64,000 bases of DNA, taken from Leptospira venezuelensis (GTDB taxonomy: Bacteria > Spirochaetota > Leptospiria > Leptospirales > Leptospiraceae). The notes beneath the pieces were generated by a model. The model ran no database searches. It saw only the letters and a program-made list of their open reading frames with translations, and had not been told where the DNA came from. This document shows positions 35,001-41,932 of the stretch, one piece after another. The stretch spans positions 496,001 to 560,000 of the forward strand of contig NZ_NETS01000011.1 of the NCBI RefSeq assembly GCF_002150035.1, in the 5' to 3' direction. How positions within the stretch are numbered: position 1 is the stretch's first letter; each line of letters starts with the position of its first letter. The translations under genes and the position numbers were made by a program.

Positions 35001-35343
35001 TCATCACTTCCGTATTCGGTTGCACAAGATTTCCAATCAGAGAGTTAATTGAATTCATACAACTTCCCCAAGAGCCTATAGAAGAAATTCCACTCACCCT
35101 TTGAGAAATTTTACCTTCTTGTCCTACTTCATTACTAATTCTTTCAAACTCTTTGACCATTCTATCATTCTGGTCCATGATATCGTTTAATAAGTCTGAA
35201 ATTTTACCTGCGATCCCAACTTGGTCCAAAGGCATTCTTTTAGAGAAGTCTCCTCGCTTAAACGCAGTGAGAACCTCCAATAATTGTTTTGGATTTAGGG
35301 AATCTTTGTCTTGTTTGGGATCTATTGCTGGAGCATTCTTCAT
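29017..35343 (-). CDS. Giant soluble hybrid histidine kinase with eleven HAMP-type repeats (Nik1-like)
   Basis: 2108 residues without any membrane segment. N-terminal 155 residues are diverged HAMP-like sequence; residues 156-1167 are eleven tandem 92-residue units (nine nearly identical, 156-983, and two diverged). Each unit holds SEVTRVAREVGTEGKLGGQ and GDLSKKITVDVKGEILELK. A GAF domain (about 1190-1340), a coiled coil (1345-1435), HisKA (His1449 in NMSHELRTPLNN), HATPase (DTGIGI, YGGTGLGLSI), a receiver (Asp1781), a degenerate receiver (about 1853-1965, aspartate position lost in DCILIGNKFSD) and a final receiver (Asp2039) follow. Poly-HAMP kinases of this type, first known from fungal osmosensors (Nik1/Os-1), respond to osmotic or cell-wall cues; the signal here is unknown. 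Confidence 0.93.
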   Translation of the reverse strand: MKNAPAIDPKQDKDSLNPKQLLEVLTAFKRGDFSKRMPLDQVGIAGKISDLLNDIMDQNDRMVKEFERISNEVGQEGKISQRVSGISSIGSWGSCMNSINSLIGNLVQPNTEVMRVIGAVAGGDLSQNMSLEIDGRPLKGEFFRTAKIVNIMVDQLNSFASEVTRVAKEVGTEGKLGGQADVRGVAGTWKDLTDSVNSMASNLTGQVRDIAEVTKAVATGDLSKKITVDVKGEILELKNTINTMVDQLNSFASEVTRVAREVGTEGKLGGQADVRGVAGTWKDLTDSVNSMASNLTGQVRNIAEVTTAVARGDLSKKITVDVKGEILELKNTINTMVDQLNSFASEVTRVAREVGTEGELGGQADVQGVAGTWKDLTDSVNSMASNLTGQVRNIAEVTTAVARGDLSKKITVDVKGEILELKDTINTMVDQLNSFASEVTRVAREVGTEGKLGGQADVQGVAGTWKDLTDSVNSMASNLTGQVRNIAEVTTAVATGDLSKKITVDVKGEILELKDTINTMVDQLNSFASEVTRVAREVGTEGKLGGQANVRGVAGTWKDLTDSVNSMASNLTGQVRNIAEVTTAVARGDLSKKITVDVKGEILELKVTINTMVVQLNSFASEVTRVAREVGTEGKLGGQADVQGVAGTWKDLTDSVNSMASNLTGQVRNIAEVTTAVATGDLSKKITVDVKGEILELKNTINTMVDQLNSFASEVTRVAREVGAEGKLGGQADVRGVAGTWKDLTDSVNFMAGNLTGQVRDIAEVTKAVATGDLSKKITVDVKGEILELKNTINTMVDQLNSFASEVTRVAKEVGTEGKLGGQADVRGVAGTWKDLTDSVNFMAGNLTGQVRNIAEVTTAVARGDLSKKITVDVKGEILELKDTINTMVDQLNSFASEVTRVAREVGTEGELGGQADVRGVAGTWKDLTDSVNSMASNLTGQVRNIAEVTTAVARGDLSKKITVDVKGEILELKDTINTMVDQLNSFASEVTRVAKEVGTEGKLGGQANVQGVAGIWKDLTDSVNFMANNLTTQVRGIAKVVTSVANGDLKKKLYLEAKGEIAELSDTINDMIDTLGLFGDQVTTVAKEVGIEGRLGGQASVPGAAGLWRNLTDNVNQLASNLTTQVRAIAEVATGVTKGDLSRTVTIQAAGEVAALSDNINEMIRNLRETTRINTEQDWLKTNLAKFTRLLQGQRNLVNVSKLILSELAPLVSAQHGAFFITENVEEGPLLKLLVSYAYQERKNVSNRFYPGEGLIGQCFLEKERILVTQVPSSYIMINSALGEAPPINIVVLPVLFEGEVKAVIELASFSNFTPIHLNFLDQLTESIGIVLNTIAAGMRTEELLIQSQTLTEELQGRQEELTNTNQRLEEQAKSLKASEDMLKDQREELQEKNEELEEKARLLAKKNSEVERKNREVEQARHSLEEKARQLALTSRYKSEFLANMSHELRTPLNNMLILSRLLYDNESRNLSEKQTEYAKTIHSSGNDLLQLINDILDLSKIESGKMSVDLDSVSIEELGGYLDRSFRETARNKDLKFQVEIDPELPSRITTDLQRLQQILQNLLSNAFKFTHKGGVKLRIESSPSGWSKDHKILNQSGGVIAFSVIDTGIGISLEKQGLIFEAFRQADGSTSRKYGGTGLGLSISKEITRILGGELKLESEPEVGSKFTLYLPLDYIQVEENPIEPDSIKWSENSDNDSSGSSDSYVRSKIKATRRVLEDETQNESKEKVLIIEEDETFAKSLLEIAKSNGFKGTVALDGKSGISALQESSFNAVLLDVQLSDMDGSLILNWLKRNPKLRQLPVHVLSGENDWRRSLEIGAISHLRKPVGIESLNEAFEKIKTYLHKIDKTLYVCGIDGEHSEFLMDKITSKDLILKSMGSGEELLEILKEEVPDCILIGNKFSDMSVFDLVSKITLLDPERTLILFYSDEKNGPENFQKLLSFNGTNILKFVNSYASSLEEIKIHLHEPESVSKSGDTYSLEGHKVLIVDDDVRNIFALTSMLELHKMKIHYAENALDGINILEKNPDIEIVLMDVMMPDMDGYEAMKVIRSKAEFVNLPILALTAKAMKGDREKCIEAGATEYITKPVSVDHLLSLLRVLLCR
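32395..34878 (-). repeat. Nine tandem 276-bp in-frame repeats encoding HAMP units
   Basis: Exactly 9 x 276 bases, each coding 92 residues with only a few amino-acid differences between copies (R/K in VAREVG, KL/EL, DVRG/DVQG/NVRG, SMASN/FMAGN, VTTAVAR/VTKAVAT). Third-position changes are scattered through the copies, so the array is not a very recent identical expansion. Two further diverged units continue to 31843. Such a tract is prone to recombination and to assembly collapse. Confidence 0.95.
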
Positions 35344-35468
35344 GGTAAGACCTAAACCTATAATAAAAGGCTAATGCACACAAAGGAGAATGATGACGTA
35401 AAATGATTGGAATAACAACAATAATTATTTCATAAATACGTCGTATGGATTACGTTAAATGGGGAATT

Positions 35469-35495
35469 TTTCTGTCACACGAAATGTGACAGAAA
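35469..35495. promoter_or_regulatory. Perfect 11-bp inverted repeat between response regulator and giant kinase
   Basis: TTTCTGTCACA and TGTGACAGAAA separated by CGAAA, in the 193-base gap upstream of the giant kinase (minus strand). On neither strand is it followed by a T run long enough for a clear terminator. It may be a hairpin that separates two transcripts or an operator; the rest of this gap is AT-rich with nothing else I can name. Confidence 0.5.
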
Positions 35496-35536
35496 GCTAA
35501 ACACATTACGAAAATAAAGTATACCAAGCTTGGAAA

Positions 35537-36169
35537 TTATTCCAAAAGTTTATGGTCGTAAGCGTAGCGAACAAGCTCTTGTGTAGATTTCAGACTCATC
35601 TTTTCGAAGATCCTAGCTCTATATGTATTCACTGTATTTACACTTAAACCGAGGTCTTCTGAAATAGATCGAACGTTTTTACCCTTCACGAGTAACATAA
35701 GTATCTGAAACTCTCTTTCCGAAAGAGTCTCATGAGGAAGTCTATCAGAAGGTTTAGAAAGTTCTCTTACTAACATTTCGGTAGCTTCAGGACTAATATA
35801 CCTAGCTCCTTCTATCACCTTGCGCACAGCGGAGATGAGTTCATCACCTGCACTTGACTTAGTAATATAACCAGAGGCGCCTGCCTTCAAAGCGCGCACT
35901 GCAAATCTATCTTCTGGATACATACTCAAGATCAAGACCCGCGTATCAGGAGAAAGTTTATGAACATATTTTAATATATCCAAACCGCTCATCAAAGGCA
36001 TATTAATATCCAGGATCAAAACCTGCACAGATTGACTTGCAAGATAATCCAAAACCTGTTGCCCGTTTTCCGCTTCGTAAACGATCTCTATATCTTCTTC
36101 TTCCGATAAGATCTTTCTTAAACCTTCTCGGATCAATAAATGATCATCAGCAATCAATGTGGAAATCAT
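35537..36169 (-). CDS. NarL/FixJ-family response regulator
   Basis: 210 residues: receiver domain (1-120; IADDHLLIREGL, phosphoacceptor Asp54 in LILDINMPLMSG, Lys in GYITKSSAGDE) and a C-terminal LuxR-type helix-turn-helix (about 145-205; LSEREFQILMLLVKGKNVRS, LSVNTVNTYRARIFEKM). It binds DNA when phosphorylated; the partner is the kinase encoded immediately upstream, with which it overlaps by four bases. Confidence 0.94.
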   Translation of the reverse strand: MISTLIADDHLLIREGLRKILSEEEDIEIVYEAENGQQVLDYLASQSVQVLILDINMPLMSGLDILKYVHKLSPDTRVLILSMYPEDRFAVRALKAGASGYITKSSAGDELISAVRKVIEGARYISPEATEMLVRELSKPSDRLPHETLSEREFQILMLLVKGKNVRSISEDLGLSVNTVNTYRARIFEKMSLKSTQELVRYAYDHKLLE

Positions 36170-37521
36170 AGGAAATCCTCCTTATTTCGAGTTGAGATTG
36201 GTATTTTTACGATCACACTTGTGCCATTCCCAGAGCTGCCTGAGATAAAAACTTCGCCCCCGAGGACCACTGCCCTTTCTCTCATTCCAATCAGTCCGAG
36301 AGATTTAGATTGGTTCATCCTTCTTGGATCAATTCCAATCCCATTGTCTTGGATTTTTAAAATAAGAAATTGACCTTCTTCCAAACAGGAAACCAGGATA
36401 CAACTTGCCTTGGAATGTCTTGCAGCATTAGTCAATGCTTCTTGGAAAATGCGGAATAATGCGACGGAAGGGTCCTTTTCAAGCGAGAGAGTTCCTGTAG
36501 GGATCTTTATTTCGCAGCGAATTCCTGACCGTTTCTCGAAATCTTTAGCATACCATTCGATCCCTTCCAATAGCCCCAATTCTTCTAAAATTAAGGGCCT
36601 AAGCTCAGTAGCTATTCTTTGTACAGATTCGATACCTGAGTCAGCTACCTTTATCATGGATAAAAGTTCGGATACAACGGATTCGGAACCTTTTGATTTC
36701 TGAAAATTATTTTTTAATAATGTAAGATCTATTTTAAGAACAGTTAATAATTGACCTAACTCGTCATGGACTTCTCTTGCGATCAGTAACCTTTCCTCTT
36801 CCCTTACCTCTTGTAATCTGGCAGATAATGCTCTTAATTGTTCTCCAGACGTCTTGAGATGATTTTCTGCATCCCTTCTTTCAAATACCCTGCCTATCTG
36901 GGAACTGATATGTGAAACAGCTTCAAAAAAAGAAGGATCTGCGGATTTACTGCCGGAATAAAATTCCAATACACCAACCAGATTTTCTTTTACTAAGATA
37001 GGGATTCCGATTGCAGCTTCAATGCCTGCTTTGAGACAAAGTTCTCTTAATTCTCCTTTTAAATAAGAAGGAAAGTTTTCAAGTAAAATAGGTTTTCTTC
37101 CGCTTCTGACTCTTTCGGTAAGAATAGATTCTTCTTTTTTAGATTTGGTCCTTAATAAATTCCTAAACTCTTTTAGAAATTTTTCTTCTCTAGAGAAGGA
37201 AATAGAAGAATATTCTGGTCTTTCGGAATCTTCTAACACTAAACATACAAGACCCAATTTCCAATTTGCAATAGCACAGATACGATCTACTGAAAATTGA
37301 AGTACAGACTCCACATCGTTTGCTTCATTCGCAGCTGTTGCAGCCTGTTGGAGCAGATTTAAGACAGAGATCTTTTTTAAAAGTTCATCTTTTGTATTTT
37401 GATCTTCTTGATTAGGTCTATCAATAGGATCATCCTTGGGAAATCCTTCGGATTTGCGAGGAAAAGGTTCGGAGAATGAACCGTAACTCGGCTCTTGGTC
37501 GATATTCGAAAAGCCTTGCAC
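36166..37521 (-). CDS. GAF-domain NarX-type sensor histidine kinase
   Basis: 451 residues without membrane helices. An N-terminal charged stretch, a GAF domain (about 55-210; DRICAIANWKLGLVCLV, EAAIGIPILVKENLVGVLEFY), a short coiled coil and a HisKA_3 module with the phosphoacceptor box RLLIAREVHDELGQLLTVLK, ending in an ATPase domain (EALTNAARHSKAS, IQDNGIGID, SLGLIGMRERAVVLGG). HisKA_3 kinases pair with NarL-type regulators, and one is encoded directly downstream with a four-base overlap. The cytosolic GAF domain must sense an internal ligand that cannot be deduced. Confidence 0.92.
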   Translation of the reverse strand: MQGFSNIDQEPSYGSFSEPFPRKSEGFPKDDPIDRPNQEDQNTKDELLKKISVLNLLQQAATAANEANDVESVLQFSVDRICAIANWKLGLVCLVLEDSERPEYSSISFSREEKFLKEFRNLLRTKSKKEESILTERVRSGRKPILLENFPSYLKGELRELCLKAGIEAAIGIPILVKENLVGVLEFYSGSKSADPSFFEAVSHISSQIGRVFERRDAENHLKTSGEQLRALSARLQEVREEERLLIAREVHDELGQLLTVLKIDLTLLKNNFQKSKGSESVVSELLSMIKVADSGIESVQRIATELRPLILEELGLLEGIEWYAKDFEKRSGIRCEIKIPTGTLSLEKDPSVALFRIFQEALTNAARHSKASCILVSCLEEGQFLILKIQDNGIGIDPRRMNQSKSLGLIGMRERAVVLGGEVFISGSSGNGTSVIVKIPISTRNKEDFL

Positions 37522-37637
37522 TCCGCGATTATCTAATTAAAATTTTTATCTTTCAATCCGTTTTTTCACCTAACAGCAAAGAAATTAATAAATTACTAGA
37601 TCTAAAGTTGTAGAAATTTGAATAATGGAGAATATTC

Positions 37638-38786
37638 TTATTTTTTAAAGAATAATCGGATATAAGAGGACTTTACCTCTTTTTGTGAAAACTCCATACC
37701 AAAATCTTCTTTTCTTTCTCTAAGTTTCTGATACAGAGTTCCGCCGTTATATAGCGCTTCTATTTCTAAAACGATTCCTTTATTCGGATCTGAACCAAAA
37801 CTCTCAGTAACCCGATTGACTCCTTGGATGTTTCGTATAATTCCCTGCACATCATTATCCAAATAATCATCATAACTCAAGCCTTCTATTTTGACACGTA
37901 TCAGATTCCCGGGCTTCCATTTGTCGGATATCTGCTCCTTGATCTTAGGATATGCCTTTTCCACAGATCTTTTTATGGATTCTTGTATCCCTGTGTTCGG
38001 ATTGATATGAGGAGAAACTCCTGCAGAATTATCTGCAGCGATAATCCGAGCGGTGTTTACATCAAAAATTTTGAATCTTAGAACCGACTGATAAGAATGA
38101 AGTCCAGTATCTTCTATCCTTCCTAGATCAGTAACTTCCGTTTGTCCTACAAGTAAGATCTGAGCCTCTGATTCTGAGGCTAAAGATAATATTTTGTCTT
38201 CAAAGGATTGTTCCGAAAAAGTGGCGTGATCCTTCTTCCCTTCTTTAAAAAGAACATGATAGAATTGTTTTTTATCCAGAAAGTCAAAATCAGAGAAGAC
38301 CCTGACTATCTCGTTCTCAGTGATCCCGACTCTGTCTTTTATATTTTGTTTTCCTAATATTCTCTCTTCAATAAATACTAAAAACTTAGGCTTTCCAAGG
38401 TCTTTATATCTTTCTTTAAGTGCGTTTTCAATGGCTCTTGAATTCACCTTACCTTTAGCATCTATTTCGAAAAGACCGCCTGCTAATTTACGAGTAGAAC
38501 CAATTTTAGAATATTCTAACACAAATCCTTCGACAGAAGAATTTACGATAATCTCCTTCAATTTTCCGCTTATAACCTGAGAGGTTCCTTGGACAAATTC
38601 TCCGAGTCCATTCTCTAAAATTTTTCGTTTAGCGTTTAATTCTAACTCTTCTTCCGTTCTGCCTTGGACGTTTTGCACGTATGTGAATTCGTCTTTTGGA
38701 ACTCTTAGGGAAGAAACACAGGAAATCAGGAATGCAAAGATTAGATAAAGAGAGAAATAATTATATTTAGAGAATACAAATTTCAT
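37638..38786 (-). CDS. Predicted lipoprotein, unknown function (FlgT/LPP20-like pattern)
   Basis: 382 residues. Signal peptide with spirochaete-type lipobox (IFAFLISCVSS, Cys23), so probably membrane-anchored. The N-terminal third (EEELELNAKRKILENGLGEFVQG...) and the later ILLVGQTEVTDLGR...YQSVLRFKIFDVNTARIIAADN pattern recall LPP20/FlgT-like proteins, in which such domains assemble at the envelope; this is a resemblance, not a firm assignment. It is flanked by a 116-base gap before the sensor kinase and 92 bases before the OsmC gene, so it is likely transcribed alone. Confidence 0.7.
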   Translation of the reverse strand: MKFVFSKYNYFSLYLIFAFLISCVSSLRVPKDEFTYVQNVQGRTEEELELNAKRKILENGLGEFVQGTSQVISGKLKEIIVNSSVEGFVLEYSKIGSTRKLAGGLFEIDAKGKVNSRAIENALKERYKDLGKPKFLVFIEERILGKQNIKDRVGITENEIVRVFSDFDFLDKKQFYHVLFKEGKKDHATFSEQSFEDKILSLASESEAQILLVGQTEVTDLGRIEDTGLHSYQSVLRFKIFDVNTARIIAADNSAGVSPHINPNTGIQESIKRSVEKAYPKIKEQISDKWKPGNLIRVKIEGLSYDDYLDNDVQGIIRNIQGVNRVTESFGSDPNKGIVLEIEALYNGGTLYQKLRERKEDFGMEFSQKEVKSSYIRLFFKK

Positions 38787-38878
38787 AGAATCGAAAGGTT
38801 CTTTTCGACTTATTGGACCTAGTTTTCCGGCCTTCCGTTTCCTAAAGAAACTGGAAGAAGGCTTAGAAAAAATTACTT

Positions 38879-39271
38879 TTAACCCAGTTTGGTTTCTATC
38901 TGGATAGGATGAGTCAGAGTTTTATGAACAGGGCAAGCGTTTGCTACTTGCAAAAGTCTTTCTCTTTCTTGCTCGCTTAAATTTCCTTCTAATTTTACAA
39001 CCCTTTGGATTTCAGTACGATCCGTCCATCTAGTCAGATTTAGTTCGACGATTACCTCTTTCAGATCCATTTTTTTTCTTTGCGCATACATTCTGATAGT
39101 GATATCAGTGCAGGCTCCCAAGGAAAGAAGAAGGTATTCATGTGGAGAAGGTCCTAGATCTCCTCCCCCGTCTTCTTTGGGTTCGTCTGCTATTACTTCA
39201 TGATTTTTGCTACGTAGGATGGTTTTGTAATTTTCAGGAGTGCTGAGTACGGATACTTGTATGTCGCTCAT
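38879..39271 (-). CDS. OsmC-family thiol peroxidase-like protein
   Basis: 130 residues, OsmC/Ohr fold. Both redox cysteines of the family are present: Cys54 in LLLSLGACTDITIRMYA and Cys113 in NACPVHKTL, with the conserved GPSPHEYLL segment. Members reduce organic hydroperoxides or are osmotically induced. The GGGDLGPSPHEY pattern matches the general OsmC branch (YhfA-like) rather than Ohr. It follows the MFS/FMN-reductase pair after a 104-base gap, so co-regulation with the SoxR locus is possible but unproven. Confidence 0.9.
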   Translation of the reverse strand: MSDIQVSVLSTPENYKTILRSKNHEVIADEPKEDGGGDLGPSPHEYLLLSLGACTDITIRMYAQRKKMDLKEVIVELNLTRWTDRTEIQRVVKLEGNLSEQERERLLQVANACPVHKTLTHPIQIETKLG

Positions 39272-39375
39272 AAGGTAAAGAAGATAGGGAATCTGGTTTT
39301 AAATGCAATCTTAAATCGCAGTTTAATATTTTCAGAGAAGAAGAGTTTACCTTCTTCCCTGAAAAATAGATCCGA

Positions 39376-40635
39376 TTAGGTCTCAGAAACTAAGGCTGCT
39401 TCCTTTTCACCTTTTACTGGGGCGGGTTGTTTGGAAGAAACATATTCGTTCACCTTATACATAATGGCAACGGTGATCAGAATAGCTATAACAACAACAT
39501 AACCCAAATTCGGATAACCCTGGATATATCCGCTCGGAGTTTGGACTACAATAAGGCCAGCCGCATAAGATGCGATCCCCCCTGATAACTGTTGCAGAGA
39601 AGAACTGATCGCCATATAAGCGCCTCTATCCCTCAATTCAGGCATTGCAGAATTCAAAGCTTGAGCCGAAATCACCCTGCCTGTAATCACAATAAATAGA
39701 GCGGAATTGATCAATATCACAAACCAAAGAGGTGTGATTCCCATTGCAGTATAATAGAAAAGGATTCCACAAGCAATTAGTGAAGAAATAAGGAACACAG
39801 GATATTTTCCAAATTTGTCCGCTGCTCTGCCGATCAAAGGACCTGCAGCCATACTTACAACCCCAGTTACAAAATACACTAAAGGAAGATCTTCTAATGT
39901 AATTCCTAAATTATGCACACTGAATGCAGAACCGAAAGGCATAAGCATATATCCGCCGGTTGCTAGAAGCATTGTTGCCAAAAAACCAGGAAGATAATTT
40001 GAATTGCTAGCAGTTACGATCAAATGTTTGATCGCCTTATTCTCTGTTCTCTGATCCAAGTGGGAAACGATTGGTTCCAACTTAAATAAAGCTGCAACCC
40101 CAACAAGACCACTAATAATAGCGATCATCCAGAAAGGAGACTGCCATCCCCAAATATTAGAAAAGAATACACCGATAGGAAGACCAAAAACTTGGCTTGC
40201 AGCAAATGCGGTCATCACAAGTCCCATCACTCTTCCTCTTGCTTCCATAGGAAATAGATCAGCTATGATTGCAAAACTTATAGAGGCGATCACTCCACCA
40301 AAGAGACCTGTTACAATCCTTGCAAATAGTAGAAATTCGTAATTTGGTGCGATCCCGCAAAGAACAGTCCCCAAAACGAAACCAGTATAAAAGAATAATA
40401 ACATCTTTTTACGATCGAATTGGTCCGCAAAACCGGCAGCTAAGATCCCGGAAATTCCGGCGCTAAATGCGTAAGCGGAAACTACAAGACCAAACTTGGA
40501 TGTGGATATTTTCAATTGATTCATGACCTGAACTCCCAATGGAGATAAGATCATAAAATCAAGAACCACGGTGAATTGGATAAATGCCAATAAGGCAACT
40601 ACAAAGATTTGGTATTTACTAAACGTAAATTTCAT
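39376..40635 (-). CDS. MFS transporter (DHA1-type drug exporter)
   Basis: 419 residues with 12 predicted membrane helices. Motif A between helices 2 and 3 reads GFADQFDRKKML, and the second-half counterpart GRAADKFGKYPV; the helix-1 DFMILSPLG segment (Asp26) is typical of DHA1 antiporters. It probably exports small hydrophobic or redox-active compounds. It lies 15 bases after the FMN-reductase gene in one transcript whose promoter region contains a SoxR-type box; SoxR regulons elsewhere also contain MFS pumps and flavin reductases. Confidence 0.9.
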   Translation of the reverse strand: MKFTFSKYQIFVVALLAFIQFTVVLDFMILSPLGVQVMNQLKISTSKFGLVVSAYAFSAGISGILAAGFADQFDRKKMLLFFYTGFVLGTVLCGIAPNYEFLLFARIVTGLFGGVIASISFAIIADLFPMEARGRVMGLVMTAFAASQVFGLPIGVFFSNIWGWQSPFWMIAIISGLVGVAALFKLEPIVSHLDQRTENKAIKHLIVTASNSNYLPGFLATMLLATGGYMLMPFGSAFSVHNLGITLEDLPLVYFVTGVVSMAAGPLIGRAADKFGKYPVFLISSLIACGILFYYTAMGITPLWFVILINSALFIVITGRVISAQALNSAMPELRDRGAYMAISSSLQQLSGGIASYAAGLIVVQTPSGYIQGYPNLGYVVVIAILITVAIMYKVNEYVSSKQPAPVKGEKEAALVSET

Positions 40636-40650
40636 ATTTATTCCTTAAAA

Positions 40651-41247
40651 TCAGGACCTCAGAATGGACCCGTGGAAATTCATTCGAGCTTGTTTCAAAA
40701 CGTTTCCCCACCAATACAATTCATTCAATAATTTCTCAGCCGAAGATGTGTAACGAAATTCCTCTGTAGGCCTTCCGTTATGAAACCTGGCATGAGCCCA
40801 ATGAAAACTAACACAATCACGAATGGTGGTCATTCTTAATTCTGCAAAAACATTACGAAGTTGCTCCACCGCTCTTAAACCACCAGAACTTCCTCCATAG
40901 GAAACAAATCCAAGTGGCTTCGCATTCCATTCTTCATGAAGTGAGTCAATTGCCAACTTTAAATAAGCAGGATATCCGTGGTTATACTCCGGTGTAATTA
41001 CTACAAAAGCATCCGCTTCTGCTATTCTATCAGAGAATAAAGGAAGATCTGAGTCCATATCCTTCGACATGTCCCAAGGCAAAGAAAATTCAGAAAGATC
41101 TATTAAATCGGTCTCGAATCTATAATCTTGTTTCGAGATTTCTTCGAACCATTTTGCGACCGTTTCTCCAAATCTTCCCTTTCTGGTACTGGCTAAAATA
41201 ATTCCTAACCTAAGGCCGGAGCCTGTACTGATCTTTTCTAATAACAT
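40651..41247 (-). CDS. NADPH-dependent FMN reductase family protein
   Basis: 198 residues, flavodoxin-like fold: IILASTRKGRFGETVAKWF (FMN phosphate loop), FVVITPEYNHGYPAYLKLAID and GFVSYGGSSGGLRAVEQLR are the family signatures. It reduces flavins or quinones with NADPH. First gene of a two-gene minus-strand unit with the MFS exporter, divergent from the soxR-like gene. A homologous FMN reductase is a known SoxR target in Streptomyces coelicolor, which supports the regulatory reading. Confidence 0.9.
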   Translation of the reverse strand: MLLEKISTGSGLRLGIILASTRKGRFGETVAKWFEEISKQDYRFETDLIDLSEFSLPWDMSKDMDSDLPLFSDRIAEADAFVVITPEYNHGYPAYLKLAIDSLHEEWNAKPLGFVSYGGSSGGLRAVEQLRNVFAELRMTTIRDCVSFHWAHARFHNGRPTEEFRYTSSAEKLLNELYWWGNVLKQARMNFHGSILRS

Positions 41248-41279
41248 TATAGAACACCCTTTACTTATTTAGGTGATTG

Positions 41280-41313
41280 TATTCTACAAGTTAAAGTGAA
41301 CTTGAAGTAAATA
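41280..41313 (-). promoter_or_regulatory. SoxR-controlled promoter of FMN reductase/MFS unit
   Basis: On the minus strand: TTTACT, a 19-base spacer, TAGAAT. The over-long 19-base spacer is the hallmark of promoters activated by MerR-family proteins, and the spacer contains CTTCAAGTTCACTTTAAC (41290-41307), 13 of 18 positions as in the E. coli SoxR box CCTCAAGTTAACTTGAGG. Orientation points to the FMN-reductase gene. Confidence 0.7.
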
Positions 41314-41362
41314 GTCTTAGATCGATTTTTTTCGATTTTTCAGAAAAAAAATTCGAAAATGT

Positions 41363-41391
41363 TTGTGCTCAGAATGATGTTTAGATAAAAT
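41363..41391 (+). promoter_or_regulatory. Candidate promoter of soxR-like gene
   Basis: TTGTGC, 17-base spacer, TAAAAT. The predicted start of transcription (about 41398) falls at the SoxR-type box that follows, which would suit autorepression. Confidence 0.5.
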
Positions 41392-41396
41392 TAATA

Positions 41397-41414
41397 CCTA
41401 AAGTTCACTTTAAG
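41397..41414 (+). promoter_or_regulatory. Second SoxR-box-like operator, before soxR
   Basis: CCTAAAGTTCACTTTAAG matches the E. coli SoxR box in 14 of 18 positions. Its 13-base core AAGTTCACTTTAA is the exact reverse complement of the core at 41291-41303, 110 bases away, so both ends of the divergent intergenic region carry the same site in opposite orientation. Confidence 0.7.
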
Positions 41415-41434
41415 TTTAGATTTTGGAGAATGTA

Positions 41435-41893
41435 GTGGATAAGGACGAATTTTTAAGCATCGGACAGGTATCCAAAAGAAGCGGAGTCGCATCTTCTGCA
41501 TTACGTTTTTATGAAGAAAGAGGACTGATACGGTCAGTTCGTGCAGGCTCTGGTCATAGACAATATCCAAGACATGTTTTAAGAAGGATCGCATTCATAG
41601 TATTTGCCCAAAGAGTGGGACTCTCTTTGGATGAAATCGCTGCGGAAATCGCGAGATTACCCGAAGATCATACTCCAAATGGACAAGACTGGTCCAAACT
41701 TTCTAAAACTTGGAGTTTACGTATAGAAGAGAAAATTGCTGAACTTCACAGATTAAAGAACGGACTCTCTGTATGTATTGGTTGTGGTTGTCTTTCTCTT
41801 CTCACTTGTAAATTAGCTAACCCTCAAGACAAATTGGGAAGATATGGAAGTGGACCTTTACGCTGGATGGGGAAACCCAAAAAACAAAATTAA
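41435..41893 (+). CDS. soxR: SoxR-like [2Fe-2S] MerR-family redox sensor
   Basis: 152 residues from the GTG preceded by GGAG at six to seven bases; an in-frame TTG four codons earlier is less likely. N-terminal MerR helix-turn-helix (FLSIGQVSKRSGVASSALRF, YEERGLIRSVR), a dimerisation helix (about 85-118) and the C-terminal iron-sulfur site with four cysteines in CIGCGCLSLLTCKLANPQD, followed by LGRYGSGPLRW. This is the exact SoxR arrangement. It senses redox-cycling compounds or nitric oxide by cluster oxidation. Two SoxR-type boxes lie upstream, one in the promoter of the divergent FMN-reductase/MFS unit. Confidence 0.93.
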   Translation: MDKDEFLSIGQVSKRSGVASSALRFYEERGLIRSVRAGSGHRQYPRHVLRRIAFIVFAQRVGLSLDEIAAEIARLPEDHTPNGQDWSKLSKTWSLRIEEKIAELHRLKNGLSVCIGCGCLSLLTCKLANPQDKLGRYGSGPLRWMGKPKKQN

Positions 41894-41932
41894 ATTTTTG
41901 GAATCTTAGAGATTGTAATGCGGTAGTTTACC

